Assembly: GCA_022315425.1 (NCBI GenBank)
Contig: JAIUPT010000010.1
Span: 806,001-870,000 of the forward strand
Source of the DNA: Pseudevernia furfuracea
Taxonomy: Eukaryota; Ascomycota; Lecanoromycetes; Lecanorales; Parmeliaceae
DNA: 64,000 bases
Direction of reading: 5' to 3'
Shown here: positions 1 through 12,582 of the stretch, in pieces
Layout of the letters: every line of letters starts with the position of its first letter
Position numbering within the stretch: position 1 is the stretch's first letter
The notes under the pieces: generated by a model
What the model was told of the DNA's origin: nothing
Databases searched by the model: none
What the model saw: the letters and a program-made list of their open reading frames with translations, nothing else
Made by a program: the position numbers and the translations under genes

Positions 1-444
1 CGGTCGTGAACCTAGGCGTTGCTAGCACGACTCCTTGAGGCTGGATGGTAAGAATGGTAAATTCAAAATTTGAGTTGTAAACATCATCGTGGATCGACCT
101 ACCTACCTACACGCCCATTGAGATGTAAAAAACATCGCTACTACGCTGACAAATCGAATCACCAAGGAGATAGGAATTCTGGATGAGATGAGCTGGCAAG
201 GACCGCACACCCTAAGTTCAGGACCATTGTTGGAACTACCTTGGAAATATCTTTGCTCTTCTTAGCTGGTGAAGCAGATGAGGATAGAAACTCCATTAAC
301 CCTTCGTCCTCATACCCGTACAAAGAGAATGATTATCAGGACGAGCTGACAGCGGCATACTTGCCGACGCTGCTCCACCAGGCTCCGTTCTTGCAGTCTT
401 GGCCCTGGTTCGAGACTTGAGAACTAGTCTTTGAGTCAGCTGGA
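1..444. other. Left-edge sequence, no gene recognised
   Basis: No frame gives a protein I recognise and no RNA gene is visible. Composition is balanced as in the genic half. It could hold an exon or UTR of a gene that continues to the left of the window. Confidence 0.3.
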
Positions 445-771
445 ATGGAATACAATTCCTCCAAATCCGCCGAGAGGCGTGAATCTGGGCAATGTACCAT
501 CACCACTGCCAATCTCCTGCGACGTCGGTTCCGTCAGGTGGTAAGTGAGAATGAAACGCCGCTTTTGCAAAAGAAGGAACATCTTCTACTCTCGGATCAA
601 TGCTTGCAAGATAGGTCAGATAATCGCTATATCACAAGGAAGACAGATGCAGACTCTGCTGAAATCCTCACGTCCGTGACGCTGGGACCATCTGTCCCAA
701 ACGATCCGAAATCTCATGTTTTGCTTTCGATCTCTGTGCTTGCAGAGACTGCGGCGGAAACAAAGTCCTAA
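445..771 (+). CDS. Hypothetical 108-residue ORF
   Basis: An ATG-started frame of 108 codons rich in Ser, Arg and Glu, with no signal peptide, membrane segment or motif I can name. No splice-supported extension was found on either side. It may be a chance ORF or one exon of an unrecognised gene, and I would not rely on it. Confidence 0.15.
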   Translation: MEYNSSKSAERRESGQCTITTANLLRRRFRQVVSENETPLLQKKEHLLLSDQCLQDRSDNRYITRKTDADSAEILTSVTLGPSVPNDPKSHVLLSISVLAETAAETKS

Positions 772-2238
772 TTTATGCTGGCTGGACTGGAGAAGATTGG
801 AGACGGGAGGGAGCCTCTTGGAGCTGGGATGAGACCGACGGAGCTCGACAGTCGCTGCTTGAAGCTTGATGGTGCCCGAGGGAGCTTGGCACTCTAGCGA
901 ACATAGTTCTCCTTGGTCGAGTCACGGCCGTCTGTCATCTAAGCACCATGAAACGCTCCGATGAAGATTGTTCCAGTTGCTTTGTTGGGGCTTGCATACA
1001 CATTGCAGTGGTTGAAGAGACTTGTGAAATGGTTCGCACGACCGACGAATGCCACTGTTAGCACTTGGCGCTTCATGAACCAGAAGATCATTCTAACACA
1101 CATATCGGCGTCAAACGGCAATTCCTCTCGCCTTGATAAAGGGGAACAGGGACCATTTCCCTGGGCTACACTGCCGAAGTGACTTACCGGGACACAGACC
1201 ACTTAACGTGACGATGTCCCATGTCGGATTCGATGGTCTGGGAAATGTAGAAGCCAACTCCCTTCTTCGATGTCAACTTCGACTGATACAATCTCTGGTC
1301 GATGGTGTATTGCCAGATCTAGTATGACTGTATTTTGGGCCAACACTTATTGTGCCCCACTGGAAAGGGAAAGGAGAAAGTTAGCCGTTAGGGACATGGG
1401 CTGTATCTATGAGAAGCAAAAGCAAGGTGCTCGCTCTGGAAAAATCTTTGAGACAACTCTCACAGGCAAATCCTGAAGGGTGTGTGATGAGAGTGAATGC
1501 CGCGGATGACTGTTTCATTTTCTGAATATAAATGAATTAGCGGCAACATTTCCAATCCAGAACGGTTCTTTAGCTCAGCTGAATTGTTTCTGTCCTCCAA
1601 CTATCAGCGCTATTCGTTGTAATTGACCGCCAGGTGCTGAATCCGGTAGCCAGTTCGAGGACAAATCGCAATCTAGGTCGAGTCAACTTTAGTGGCACAT
1701 CGTTGATCTGGCTGAAACTTCGAGTATTGCGGAGGGTTAACCAATCCCTAGAGAATTTCTCCTATATGGGGTTTTCTTTTTGTTGTTCGAAATCCTGGGT
1801 TGGTCAAAAGTTTTTTGGTTCTGTGTTTTGCTCCTTTTATGTTTTATTTATTAACTACTCACAATTTTCTGTTTTGTGAAGAATCCCAACCATCTTTCTA
1901 GCAACTCTCAATCCGAGTGAAGTCACAAGCTTGACTCTTGCTACTGTCCATCTATCACTCAGATTTTGTTTGGCCTATGACGGCGATGGATTTTTCTCAA
2001 CACAACTCTTGAAAAGTGCGGGGGCCAACAATTCCCTACCAGCAATTCATTCTAGATCTCATGGAAGACATTTTCTCATCTGCAGAGATCCATAGCGTCA
2101 TAACCATGGACTCGTCGGCTGTGGAAAATTGCACTCTCGCATTTTCGCTTCGCCAATGGGATCATGGACGGAGATGTGTTGGAAGAACTCTACCCAGGCT
2201 GTATGATAAAGAACCTCATACACTAATATTCAGCACTG
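772..2238. other. 1.5-kb intergenic stretch
   Basis: Only short overlapping frames (under 90 codons) occur on both strands, none with recognisable protein features. No RNA gene or repeat was seen. Confidence 0.35.
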
Positions 2239-2424
2239 ATGATCTATGTCAGGGCACCAACGATTCCTAGCACCGTATGTGTCTCGTTCGTTCACCGTTG
2301 CATCAGTCGGATAGATCAAGGTTCGCGTCGTCGAGCGATGAGGAGCTCGATGGCCAAACAGATTCTACGTTGTCACGTTGGTTCCCGAAAGCCTCTCAAT
2401 CAGCGAATGCAGCACCGCCGAACC

Positions 2425-2472
<48 letters not shown>

Positions 2473-3111
2473 CAGCAACACCTCTTCTGAGGCAGACGTG
2501 CGGGAAAACGCTCCATCAGCAATCGAGAGAGAGCAGAGCTCGAGTAAAGCATTGCCGAATCCAGAGCCAAGATTGCCGCTTTGAAAGACCGACTGGCAAC
2601 CGCCAAAGCTCAAACAAGAGAGGGTCTGACTCGTATTGCAGGCTTGAGGGGTACCTTGAGAGAAACGAAGATCGAAGCGGCTATTTTGCAGACACGACTT
2701 ACAACCCCAAGCCCTCCACCGAAAGGGAAGTCATCTTCGAATACATCTCGGCAGAATGGGTTAATGGGAGATCCAACTGGTGTAGATCAGCGTCCCTGAC
2801 AATTCATGGATAACATCGCCGGTCTTTATACCCTCGGAGTCGAAGAATGCAACTCAGGCCTCCGTGTCTTTGACATGGTGTACCGCAGTGGCCTTTCTAC
2901 GTGTACAGATTTGCAACTCTTCCAGCGGAAATTTGCCAAACATGCCAAAGGGTTTCCGGCAGCAAGGATGCTCTCGGAGGCATGGTTAGCGATCAGCAGG
3001 CGTGGTATAACACATATTGAAGACGAATCTATTGGCCTGGGCGCTCCGATCGACCGTGACATGCCAGCGCTGCTGGTAACGCGAAGAAGCCAAAGGGAGT
3101 GCAGTATTTAA
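2239..3111 (+). pseudogene. Possible decayed gene with CAG-repeat tract and coiled-coil remnant
   Basis: One frame runs through a poly-Gln tract (CAG run, 2,428-2,469) and meets a stop at 2,488-2,490. Further on it reads a heptad-like segment rich in Ala, Lys, Arg and Leu (about 2,548-2,700), broken by stops at 2,545 and 2,797. It then continues in the same frame through about 100 codons (2,806-3,111). Around the repeat a neighbouring frame (2,378-2,584) reads poly-Ser and is open longer. The frame switching plus in-frame stops suggests a broken gene, but uncalled introns cannot be excluded. No family was recognised. Confidence 0.25.
2428..2469 (+). repeat. (CAG)14 trinucleotide microsatellite
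   Basis: Fourteen uninterrupted CAG units followed by CAT CAG. In the three frames it reads poly-Gln, poly-Ser or poly-Ala. It lies inside a possible decayed gene and is likely to vary in length between strains. Confidence 0.9.
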
Positions 3112-3469
3112 CAAGAACGTCTTGAATTTGAGTTCTCCCTTGACAGGATTTTGAATTATCTGGTAATTATCTGGTAACAAGCTAGGAAATTAGACACTTC
3201 AGCTGTTGCACAAGCGAAGTTCTCCTATGCTGTGGTTACATGATCTGGGCACTCTCGGATACGAATAGGTAAAAATGAAGATGAAGAGGCGTCCAAGGAC
3301 CGGACGTTTATGTCGAAAAGTATCTCAGTTAAATTGGCAAATCTTCAGGTCTGGACATACGAATACTCAAGAGCGCCATACCACTAAACTCCGCAAAGTG
3401 CCAATCAATTTCAACGCCACCACTTTTGACGCCATAAGAAAGCGTCACTTTCCCTTGTGTATGCCTTTA
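3112..3469. other. Intergenic, 3' side of the orphan membrane-protein gene
   Basis: No gene recognised. The minus-strand gene at 3,470-4,638 ends here, so its 3' UTR is expected in this stretch. Confidence 0.4.
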
Positions 3470-4638
3470 TCAGTAGTCCTCGCTGACTTGACTACCGACC
3501 TCTGTCCAGCTCCCCGGCGTACTGAACCGGGCTTCATCATCGCTCATGACATCCATGTCCTCGCTCCCAACTTGACTAGCATGCTCACCAGTACCTGCAT
3601 GTGACCCATCGGTGTGGCTCTCCATCCTCTCTTCGATACCGCCAGCTGCTTCGGATTGAGGTGGTGAGTAGAAAGCCGGTGCACTATTCTGGGCCCATTC
3701 ATTGACAGACCAATAATTCGAGCGAGATGGACGGATGTCATCATTGAGCTCAGCTAGATCTGCAGCAGCTGAGGAGGCGGACGTGGTGGGTGTGAGGTCC
3801 AGTAACTGTTCAGAGGGGTGGTTGGAGATTTCGTCGGTGTCGATCAGGAGACGTTGGGGTTGGTACGCAGCTGGTTTAGGAGGTACTGGAGGAGAGGCGG
3901 GAGACTCACGGAGAGCAGGTGGGGAAGTAGATGAGGCGAGAGGAGTAGGTGTGCTGGAGCGTGAGATCGGATCTGGCTTTTGCTCTTGAGGTGAAGAAGG
4001 TGCATCCATTATTGGCACACCCATCTCATCAGCGAAAGGGTCCGCATATGCAGAGCCCAGAGCTGCAGCCTTGGATTCTGTGTGTCTGTGGCGTAGGCCC
4101 GGTTCCTCTGGTTGTGCCTCGGCAGCCGATGAAATCGCTGTCGTTTCCTCGACTTTGAGAGACCCATCTCTGTCAACCAAGTCATCGAAGCTCGTTGCTT
4201 TCCCCTTGGCTGCTTGCTTTGACCTTCGACGCTCTTCCATCATTCTGCCCCTCTCCAAGATCTCCTGCCTGGCTCTACGTCTTCGTTCAACTGCTTCAGG
4301 GTCTTCATCCTCGCGAGTTGAAGCATCCGGTGATGTATCTCGGGATCCGGATTGTGGAGCTACCTCATCGCCTAAGCTGTGTAAGGCTATGGCAGCTTTG
4401 CGTCGTGATTCGTCGATCCACTGCCGTACTTGAGGATTTTCGTAGATGGCGAGACCGGCAGCGCAGAGGAGAGAGATGGTGATTATCAGGCCTAGAGATT
4501 GTAAGCTTTTCGTGAAGGTTTGTTATTATCGTGTGACTGAGTCTAGGACCATGAAACCAGTGCAGGCAACCGCAGCTGGCACGGATCCATGTCTCGGGAA
4601 GATGCTTCAGACTGACCTTTAGCCAACGGGGCCGGCAT
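3470..4638 (-). CDS. Conserved fungal orphan with N-terminal membrane anchor
   Basis: Two exons, 4638..4617 and 4491..3470, joined by a 125-nt GT-AG intron, give 347 residues in one frame. After a seven-residue leader, residues 8-23 form one hydrophobic segment (LIITISLLCAAGLAIY). An Arg/Glu-rich helix follows (around residues 65-95, ending in an MMEERRR stretch), then a long disordered Ser/Pro-rich middle and an acidic tail ending GSWTEVGSQVSEDY. From memory, many Pezizomycotina have a protein with this anchor, helix and tail, annotated only as hypothetical, and I know no function. The start was chosen because the splice restores the membrane segment; the internal Met at 4,258 would remove it. 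It is divergently paired with ASK1, 344 bp away. Confidence 0.75.
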
Positions 4639-4982
4639 TGTGATGTTGGGATATCGAGCTATTGCAAAAGTGAGTCGTTGTAGGATTGTGGGGAAGGGGG
4701 GGTGAAGTGTTAGGTATTAGACCGTAAGGTATTACAGAGTAATTCGGCCGTGCCTAGAAAGAGGTCGTCATCCTCGTAAGGAAGTTCGCCCCCGCACTAT
4801 CTTAAGGTACTCTAGCCCTGGAGCCCCCGAGCCCCCGAGCACCGATAAGAAGCTCCACGATACGATACGCGCGTGGAGCCCTAATTACAGTAAAGAGTCA
4901 AGACGCGACTCCATGATCACGATTCATATAAATCATATATCATCAGTGTTCCCATAAACTGGATAGCACCTCAATTGCAATC
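4639..4982. promoter_or_regulatory. Divergent promoter region, orphan gene / ASK1
   Basis: 344 bp between two divergent start codons. A TATA-like stretch (catataaatc) lies about 60 bp upstream of the ASK1 ATG. A short C-rich direct repeat (gagcccccgagcccccgag) lies near 4,823. Regulatory function is inferred from position only. Confidence 0.5.
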
Positions 4983-6289
4983 ATGTCGCGTCCAAGCACC
5001 TTCGGACAAAGAGATGTCAATTCTAACCCGACCTCGCTGGCCCAAAGAAACCTTACACTGACTGAAGAGCTGGAGAAGCTGGAACAATCCATTACCTTGA
5101 CCCTCCAAGGTGATTCGATACCGTCCCCACCAATCTGCCTTACTGATTCTGCCTCTCAGAAATCGATCACAATTTCAGTCGAGCCCACCGTATTGTGACG
5201 GCGAGCATCCTGCCAGTCGTCGAGCAATATGCAAAGCACTCGAAGAATGTCTGGGAAGGCTCCAAAGTAGTATCCCCCCTCACACTTCCACGAGCTCCCG
5301 GGTCTGACACCTTCTAGTTTTGGAAACAATTCTTCGAAGCCTCCGCCAATGTCTCTCTCTCTGGCTACGAGGAACCTCCCGCAGATGACGAAGCCACCAC
5401 CACAGAAGAAGAGGACCCCACGGCAACTACACCCTCCACCTCAACCTACAACTCCCCTCAACCCAATACTCCATCGAACCAGCCCTATCCCAACGAAGAA
5501 ACACTCTCTCCCTCTCCAACACACACCACGCCTCGCCCGCAAAGGCAGAAACAGCCGATAGCGACAGCCCCATACTCCTCACCATACGAAACCCTCAAGC
5601 GAGAAACCCTTGCGGCCTCCCCCTCTGAGTCCACCCTTCCGTCCACACCCCGCGCCGCCGTGTCCCCAGCGCCTCAATCATCTCCATTCGCTCCGCCATC
5701 CACATCTCACCACACAGCCCACCGCACGCCGGCAAACGACGTCCTTCTTCACCGCGTCCTGGACAAGAACTGGCGAATCCAGGCCACCCCACACTCCACC
5801 ACAAGATTACCCCAGCGCAGTAAATCGTTCACCGATGCAACGCCAAAACCCAGCACAGCCAAGAAGGGCAGAGGCAGAGCGAAGGAGGACTACGATCTGG
5901 ATTCCTCTCCCGCAGTGCCTGCACCACAGCTGCATTCGGACATCTTCGATACACCAGCCCGAAAGGGCCGTATACCAGGAGTCAGCGTGCTCACACCTGC
6001 AAGAGGGAGGAAACCCGGCGCTGCCGAAAGTGGGAAGAGGGGAAAGCAACAGCAGATCTGGGATAGCGACAGCGACGATGATGATGAAGGCGATGTCGGG
6101 ATGAGCCCGCCGAAAACGATGCAATTCCATGTTCCGCAGCCGAGGTTGTTGAGGACGCCGGCACGGGAAGCGTCGAAGCGAATCGTGGAAGATCTGCTGC
6201 TCACAGCGGGTGGGAACGTGACGGATGATTTGGAGGACAGTCCGAGCGTGGTGCAGAGAGCGAGATTGGGAGACGAGGACACCTTTTGA
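4983..6289 (+). CDS. ASK1: DASH complex subunit Ask1
   Basis: Exons 4983..5109, 5160..5266 and 5318..6289 (introns 50 and 51 nt, both GT-AG) give 401 residues. The N-terminal 100 residues are the Ask1 signature region: TLTEELEKLEQSITLTLQ, then EIDHNFSRAHRIV, then WEGSKFWKQFFEASANVSLS. The rest is Ser/Pro-rich and probably disordered, with several SP/TP sites expected for a Cdk/Mps1 target, an acidic Asp/Ser run near residue 320 and repeated TPAR motifs. Ask1 is one of ten subunits of the DASH/Dam1 ring, which couples kinetochores to spindle microtubules in the nucleus. Without splicing the N-terminal domain is lost, which strongly supports the exon model. It converges with the RhoGAP gene. 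Confidence 0.95.
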
Positions 6290-7138
6290 GGGGATACCAT
6301 GTGTACAGCGTGTAGAGGAGAAGGAGACCGAACGCTTCTTCTCACTTTCCTTCTACTGTCAAAATCCTACTCCGCAGAATCAACCAGACCCTGCTGTCTG
6401 ACCCCTTGTAAGTAGTCTTGGCTCTCACTCTCAGCGGAGTCGTGGGCCATGTTCAGCAATAGTGGCTGCAAGGCTGTAGAATGAATGGCCTTCCCAAACG
6501 GACACTCATCCCTTCCGTGCTTTTTCCTGGCTGCAATTCTAGTATCCTAAAATTCCCCAGGACGCGTGACAAATGATCTCGTTGTTCAACGAAAATCGGT
6601 CTCAATCACAAGCACGACAGTGATTCCACTGCACAATGTATCAGTACTCTCATGAATGATATCCTTTCTCAAGCTAAATACAACTAATGGTATATGTCCA
6701 CCCGCATCATCAGGTCCTTGAAATGCTCCATCCGTAAGGTAAAGGTTTCGAGATGCTCCGTAAAATATGCACGCCTTGATAGTCGTGCCCAAACCCAGTA
6801 CACGGAGGAAACTAAAGAAGTATCATCTCCGATGGATATATGGTAAGTAAAATAAGGATAGCGCCCGCTCGAAGTGCTGTAGAAGTAAAAATTATTCCAA
6901 TAAGGGTATCAGTGTCATCTCTTCGGAGCGCTCTTGCACTCCCGTGATCTGAAGGAAGTCACTATACCCACTCTCCTCTGCTGGCTCTTTCACTCTTTGA
7001 ATTCGGAATTATCATGATGTCTCGGACCGTTTCAGTCCGTCCCACCTCCTTCTATCCCTCAGAATCTTTGACAGCGGCATCAAGCGCTGCCATGATCCTC
7101 GATCTCCCCCAATCTTTGTTTCTCTTTTCTGGTCTGAC
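6290..7138. other. Convergent intergenic region ASK1 / RhoGAP
   Basis: 850 bp between two convergent stop codons. It should hold both 3' UTRs and terminators. The short ORFs on either strand have no recognisable features. Confidence 0.5.
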
Positions 7139-10100
7139 TCATCTCCGTTCATCCTCACCCATAAACACCTCCTGGCAATGCTCGATCAGGAATTGTACCG
7201 CCCCGTTCTTGGCTTGCGTATCTTGCATTTCTCTCGCCAAACTCTCGGGCCGCATAACAGTCGGTGCGAACACAACCGCCACGTTCTGGCTCGTCATTAA
7301 GTTGTCCGCCTGCTGTTCCACGACCCTCGCCAAATGGAATACCAGTACTTCTAGTGTATCACGGTGATGCGTGGGTAGCTCGCTGATCGCGTTTCTCATG
7401 CTGCTCACGCGGTAGGTGTGGTTGTGAGGATTATGGGGGTGAGCCGGATGTGAGGGGTCAATGTCCATTGGGTTCTGCCCAGGAGGTGGAAGGGTCTCGA
7501 GCAGTCTATCGTAGACGTCGTAAGTGATAAGTGGTGTGGGAAGCTTTCGGAAATATTGTTTGAGGGTGGAGGTAACGGCGTTGATATCGAGGTCGGGGTC
7601 AGAGATGTCGTAGTCGTTGCTGCGTTCGAAGCCTTCTTTGATAGTTTGGATTTGAGAGTTGCCGCCAGATTTGCGGTAGATGCCCTCGATATCCATGCCT
7701 AGAAAAGGGTGTTAGTGGTAGACAAGGTTACGGAACAATGGCAGGAAAACATGCCTCTGGCGTCCACTTCTTGGATACAGCGCATTACGATACCGGGGAT
7801 GTTCGCCCGCTCATATTCTGCGCGGTGCTCAAGCTCGGAGCCAAACAAAGCTGTATGATGTATTAGCGAGACCATACCACACTAGTGGAAAAATGAAGGT
7901 TCATACCTGGACCACCTTCGTGATTGATAGCAGGCATACTACCGTTAGGCGAGTTTTTCCACGGCTGCTGCCTTCCCCTCTGATTACCGAAGAAGCCGAC
8001 CAATCCTGGTCGCGCCGGATCATGACTCTGATTCCTGGAGAGGCTGCTGCTGGGGTATTCTTGTTGCTGCATAGCCCCATAGGGCATGCCTTCGGGATAT
8101 TGGCCTTCTCTTTGATTTCTGTTCCCATCGCTAGAGAACGCCCCCTTGAGGCCTTTTGTGACGCCCTTGGCGACGTTGTGACCTCCTTTCTTCCAGTTGA
8201 ATTTCTTTGGTTGGGCCTTTCGGATATTAACCACTTGAGGTGCTTGAGGTGCTGTCAAGTACGTTGCAGGCTCGACTTCGTTCTCTTGCACCACGGTGGA
8301 TCCAGTCATAGTGCTTTCCGTGAACGAGGGCCGTGAATCCCGAACGTCCATCCCAGAGTTGGACCTACCATTTTGGTTTTGTGCATAGATACCCAGCCCA
8401 TTAGCTGGGGGTTGGACACCCTCTAAAGCACTCTTTGCTTTTTGAAGCTCGTGGACCTGGTGGACAAGCTGGTTGTTCATGTCTGCGAGTTGAGCATTCT
8501 TCAAAGATAGTTGCTCAAACTCAAGGAAGCTGCTCTCTTTCAGCTGGGTGAGATTCGAGATTTCTTCGTTCAACTCGTTCCTTCGCTGCGTCAGCTCCTC
8601 GATTTGCGGCGCAAATGAATCCTTCAGCTTCTGCAAGCTTTCCGCAAACTCTCGTAATACCGCGTTACTCAAGTTGCCAACATCCAGCGGGTCGCCGCTT
8701 CTCTTCGCTGCAGCAATGTGCTCTGTCAGCACTTCCAATTCCCGGACTACTATCTCTTTCTGCGTGTCAAGTACAACCATCGTAGATCTTTTTTCTCGCA
8801 GCTCTGTATTCATCTGTTTGATACTGGTCTTAGCCTCAACGGCTGCTTCCAATTCAACAATTCTCTGCTCCATTTCCATCATTTTCTGCTTGTCCCTACG
8901 ACTTTCGTTTTTGTACCATCTCAGCTCCTCCTTGTTCTCTGGCGATGAGGCTGTAGGACTGCTAACATCGTTGGCGAGACCAGGGCTACTGGATCCAACT
9001 AGAGGTGACTTTGGCCATTTTTGTTCCCTAGAAATACGGGTACCTCTGTCACTGTAGCTCCGAGCGTGACGGACCGAATGCGAGACACGCCTTAAGAAGC
9101 CACCTTGATCTTGCTGTCCGTCGGTGTTCGCAGCGTGAGAGATGTCATCATCCATGGTGAAACCTTCCGCTACTGGGTGGCGCATTTTTGGTGAGACTGG
9201 AGAGTCACCATTGCGTGGCGATTCAGGTTTCGTCGAATCGATCTTTGCCTTGAACGTAGCTGTATTTGGGGGGTTACGAGGTGGTCTGGGGGCGACAAAG
9301 GAATCACCTGAAGAGGCGCCTTGCTGAGTGCTCCGTTCGCGGGCACGTGAAGGAGGCGGCGGAGCATCGGCGAAGCTGGCAGCTGATGGGGAGTCCTGCG
9401 CCATTGTAATGCCCCTATTCCCATTGATGCTTGCAAGTGGTTGAGTAGTCGTTGTCGCTGGTGCCGATGCTGGTTTTTCGTGACCGCTTTCAGAATTTGA
9501 CACACTGTTCGACAGCTTGCTAGCAGTTGCTACATCCATCTCTCTCCTAGGAACAGATTGTTTACCAAGCGACGGCTTGGCCAAAGAATCGCCCCTTTCC
9601 GGCAAGGTTTTCAATTGCGTACTCAATGGCGAAGTATGCGAAACTGGCGAGTCGGTCGAGGTATAGCTTCTCGAACCTTGGGTGTCAGGAGGAGAGCCGC
9701 TTAGAGTCGCTTCTGAGCGTGAGGAGGTTGGGGATTCATGCGAAGGTACTACGACCTGCTGCTCTTTCACCTGCGTACTTGCCGTCACTGGCGCAGACTT
9801 TGTCTTTGACGCCGGTATCGACGTATCTCTTGTTGGCGGAACCGAGTCGGACTTCGAGTTCCTCTTCTTTTTGGGGGCTTCTTGCAGCATGAACTTGCCA
9901 TTCGCTGTCTCCCCGTTCCGACGAAGACGGGGCTCCTCGCCAGGAGTGTCTCGTGGGGTCTCGTGAGCAATGGCATTGATTGAGTTACTGCCAAGCTCTT
10001 TCTTGCTACGGACTTGATCTGTGAAGTCGGCGGATAATTGCCGACCTCTTTCTTGATATGCTATATGCGGACTTTGCGGTTGTGAAGGCGGAGACGAATG

Positions 10101-11361
10101 GCGAGAGCTAGTTGGGGAAACAGGGGTCGGAGCTGTCGGAGTATTTTCCTTCTCGATTGGCGATCTTCGTGACGCAGAATTTATGGCGGCGTTGAAGTAA
10201 TCTCGTGCACTAGGTTTGCTCTCGCTCGGTTGAGACTTGGGTGTACTTTTATGCTCTTCGAACAACTCCCGCCTAGCTAGCGGAGACGGTCCAGGCGCTG
10301 GGTTGGGATCAAGTGCCATGGGAATGAAGAATCCTTCGCCATTTCCAGATCCATCAGATAGTTGCGAATGAACTGAGTGTCGGTTGTTTTGATAGGCGGT
10401 ATTGGGTAGGATGATGTTTTCTGCCAATTGTCAGCTGTTGCATGGGAGAAAGCCATACCGCTGGACGTATACCATTGCGCTCATCTTCTTGAATTACAGG
10501 TGACCTTTCACGTTTCTCACTCCTTGATGAATGCGATCTGATATTCGGCGGCCTTTTTGGGGGACCTCGGGGTATCTCGGCCGGTGCTCCAGTTTCCGAT
10601 CTCGATCTCAAATTCGATGGCATTTTGTGTGCTGTAGGTGGGAGTTCTGTCGGTGTTTCGGAGTAGCTTTCTGAGGGCGGGCTCTCATTATCCGGCGAGA
10701 AGGCACTCTGGTTGACGGCGCTGGGCGGTAGAGATGGTAAGGATTTGTCCAGCAACATGGTGTTGTTTGGAGGTTGCTGGAGATGTTTATGACGGTTTAA
10801 AGCGTTCTTTTGTGATTTCTTCCGGCGCCTTTGCATCAACGATTCGTGACACTCCATGCAAAATATGCCCTGTGAGGTCCTGGCATATTTGAGATTCTCA
10901 ATCTTCTTTTTGCAGTTCCGACACTTGAAGCACGTTGCGCAAAAGGCCTGGTCCCCCGTAAGAATGGCTAGGTCCTCTATCTTGTTATTACAGACGCTGC
11001 AGCTGTATGTACAATTGTTGCAGATGAGTGACCCGTCGCCGAGGAGGAGGAGGTTTGCATCCGAGTCGAGGATGGTACCGCAGGTGTTGCATCGGAAACA
11101 GTCTATGTGCCATCGATTGCCCGCTGGCAGATTATCAGTATATCCATCTCGCACAGTAAGCATCGTTGTAGTCAAGACATACCAAGTTCGAAGGCCTTTC
11201 CTTCCTCGAGTATCTAAGTGCAGGTTACAATCATTAGCACTCCGGCCTAGCACCGTGCAGCATGGCGGGGTGGAAAATACCTCTCCACATCCTTTACACG
11301 GATATGCTGCCTCGTCCTGCTCCATAGGAGACTCTGGAAAGGCAGAAGACGAGTCCATCAT
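7139..11361 (-). CDS. Rho GTPase-activating protein with two LIM domains (RGA1/RGA2/RgaA-like)
   Basis: Six exons: 11361..11281, 11213..11183, 11123..10473, 10420..7907, 7850..7755 and 7698..7139; 1,310 residues in one continuous frame. LIM1 starts at C22/C25 (CKGCGEILEEGKAFEL) and LIM2 follows to about residue 135 (CSVCNNKIEDL, CFKCRNCKKKIENL). A Ser/Pro-rich linker and a coiled coil (about residues 720-900) lead to a C-terminal RhoGAP domain from about 1,093. The arginine finger is R1133 in GIYRKSGG. Such proteins inactivate Cdc42 or Rho1 at sites of polarised growth; LIM-LIM-coiled coil-RhoGAP is the layout of yeast Rga1/Rga2. Exon 2 is only 31 nt. Intron 5 (7754..7699) has a GC donor (AGAG|GCATGT). 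Target GTPase is not decidable from sequence. Confidence 0.94.
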
Positions 11362-12564
11362 GATCAGAGGCACTGGGTTGCCAGAACCCAAGTCTGCTGT
11401 GGCAATCGACAGCAGACGTCAGGGCCAGCGTATCGATAGGATGTTTGATCCTCCGCACTAGCTCTACTCATGGAACATAGGCCAGACTTGGCCAGAAGCA
11501 CCCAAGTGCCAAGTGGATTGATATGCCTTGCCCCTCGCAAGAAAGCAGGCCTCAAGCCGTCAAATGCCAGGCGTTTCGGGGGTCAGGCAAGCCTGGTGGA
11601 GAGCGGATTTGGATTCTGGTGCGCGTATGATGGGGATTTGGCGTTGGCAGAGAGGTACAATCTACATGCACAAGCGCCAGCGAGAAGCGGAGAGAAATGA
11701 GTGGATAGCCTAAGCTCTGACCAGGGCAGGGCGCAGAAAGCTGTAAGTAATAATAATATGATGCAGGCCTCGCAGCTTCCCAGCAAATTAATTAATTGTC
11801 CAGTGAGGCAGTAGTAAAGCAGTCTCACACTGACGCAGAATGGTGGTCAGTTGGTAAGTGAATGAATGGATGGAGATTATTGGATTTCAGAACTTCAGAG
11901 GTTTATTAGAGGTTCATCAGTAGATTCAGTAGATTCAGAGGTTGACCCCTCGGACCCTTTCGGACTCGTTGATTGGGCTCTCGGCAATGGTGTTTCAAGA
12001 TTACTAGTTACTAGGGAACTTTTGACCTCTGTGGGAAGTGGGAAGTTCAGTTCACCGGACGAACAGTTTGCAGGCAAGGATCAGAATTTGGTCATGGAGA
12101 TGGTCGCTGTCGCTGTCAGCATCATCATTAATATTGATTGCCTTAATTAATAATATTGGGGGTGCAAGTGAATTTCCGATGGAAGAAGATGACTGATGAC
12201 TGATGAATTTCCACTACGACTCTACTCTAAAGTACCTTAGAGCTTAAGGGAGAGTAGTACGGAGTACTCGACACCCAAAAGGTAGTTCGGGGTAAATGAT
12301 ACCTTACCTCGCTTAAGGGGTTGGAGTGATGACTGAGCTCTGAATGTTCTGACCGCTTCAAACGTGCGCAGCCAAGCTGAAACGCATATCTAACGGCGAA
12401 TCCATGTCCGAGGTCCCCTTTACGCAGTGGCCGAAGATAGAAGAGATTTTGACTACCGTATACCTATCTTACAATTGTACATACGGACTCACAACTTGCT
12501 GATAGCGGATGGGGGCAAGCCACGTATGTACCTACCGTCCATAATCATTTTTCCGAATCCTTTC

Positions 12565-12582
12565 CACACACACACACACACA
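12565..12582. repeat. (CA)9 microsatellite
   Basis: Nine CA units read directly from the sequence, in non-coding DNA. Confidence 0.9.

Noticed and set aside
7893..9057. Plus-strand ORFs opposite the RhoGAP gene
   Set aside because: Antisense shadows of a well-supported coding exon.
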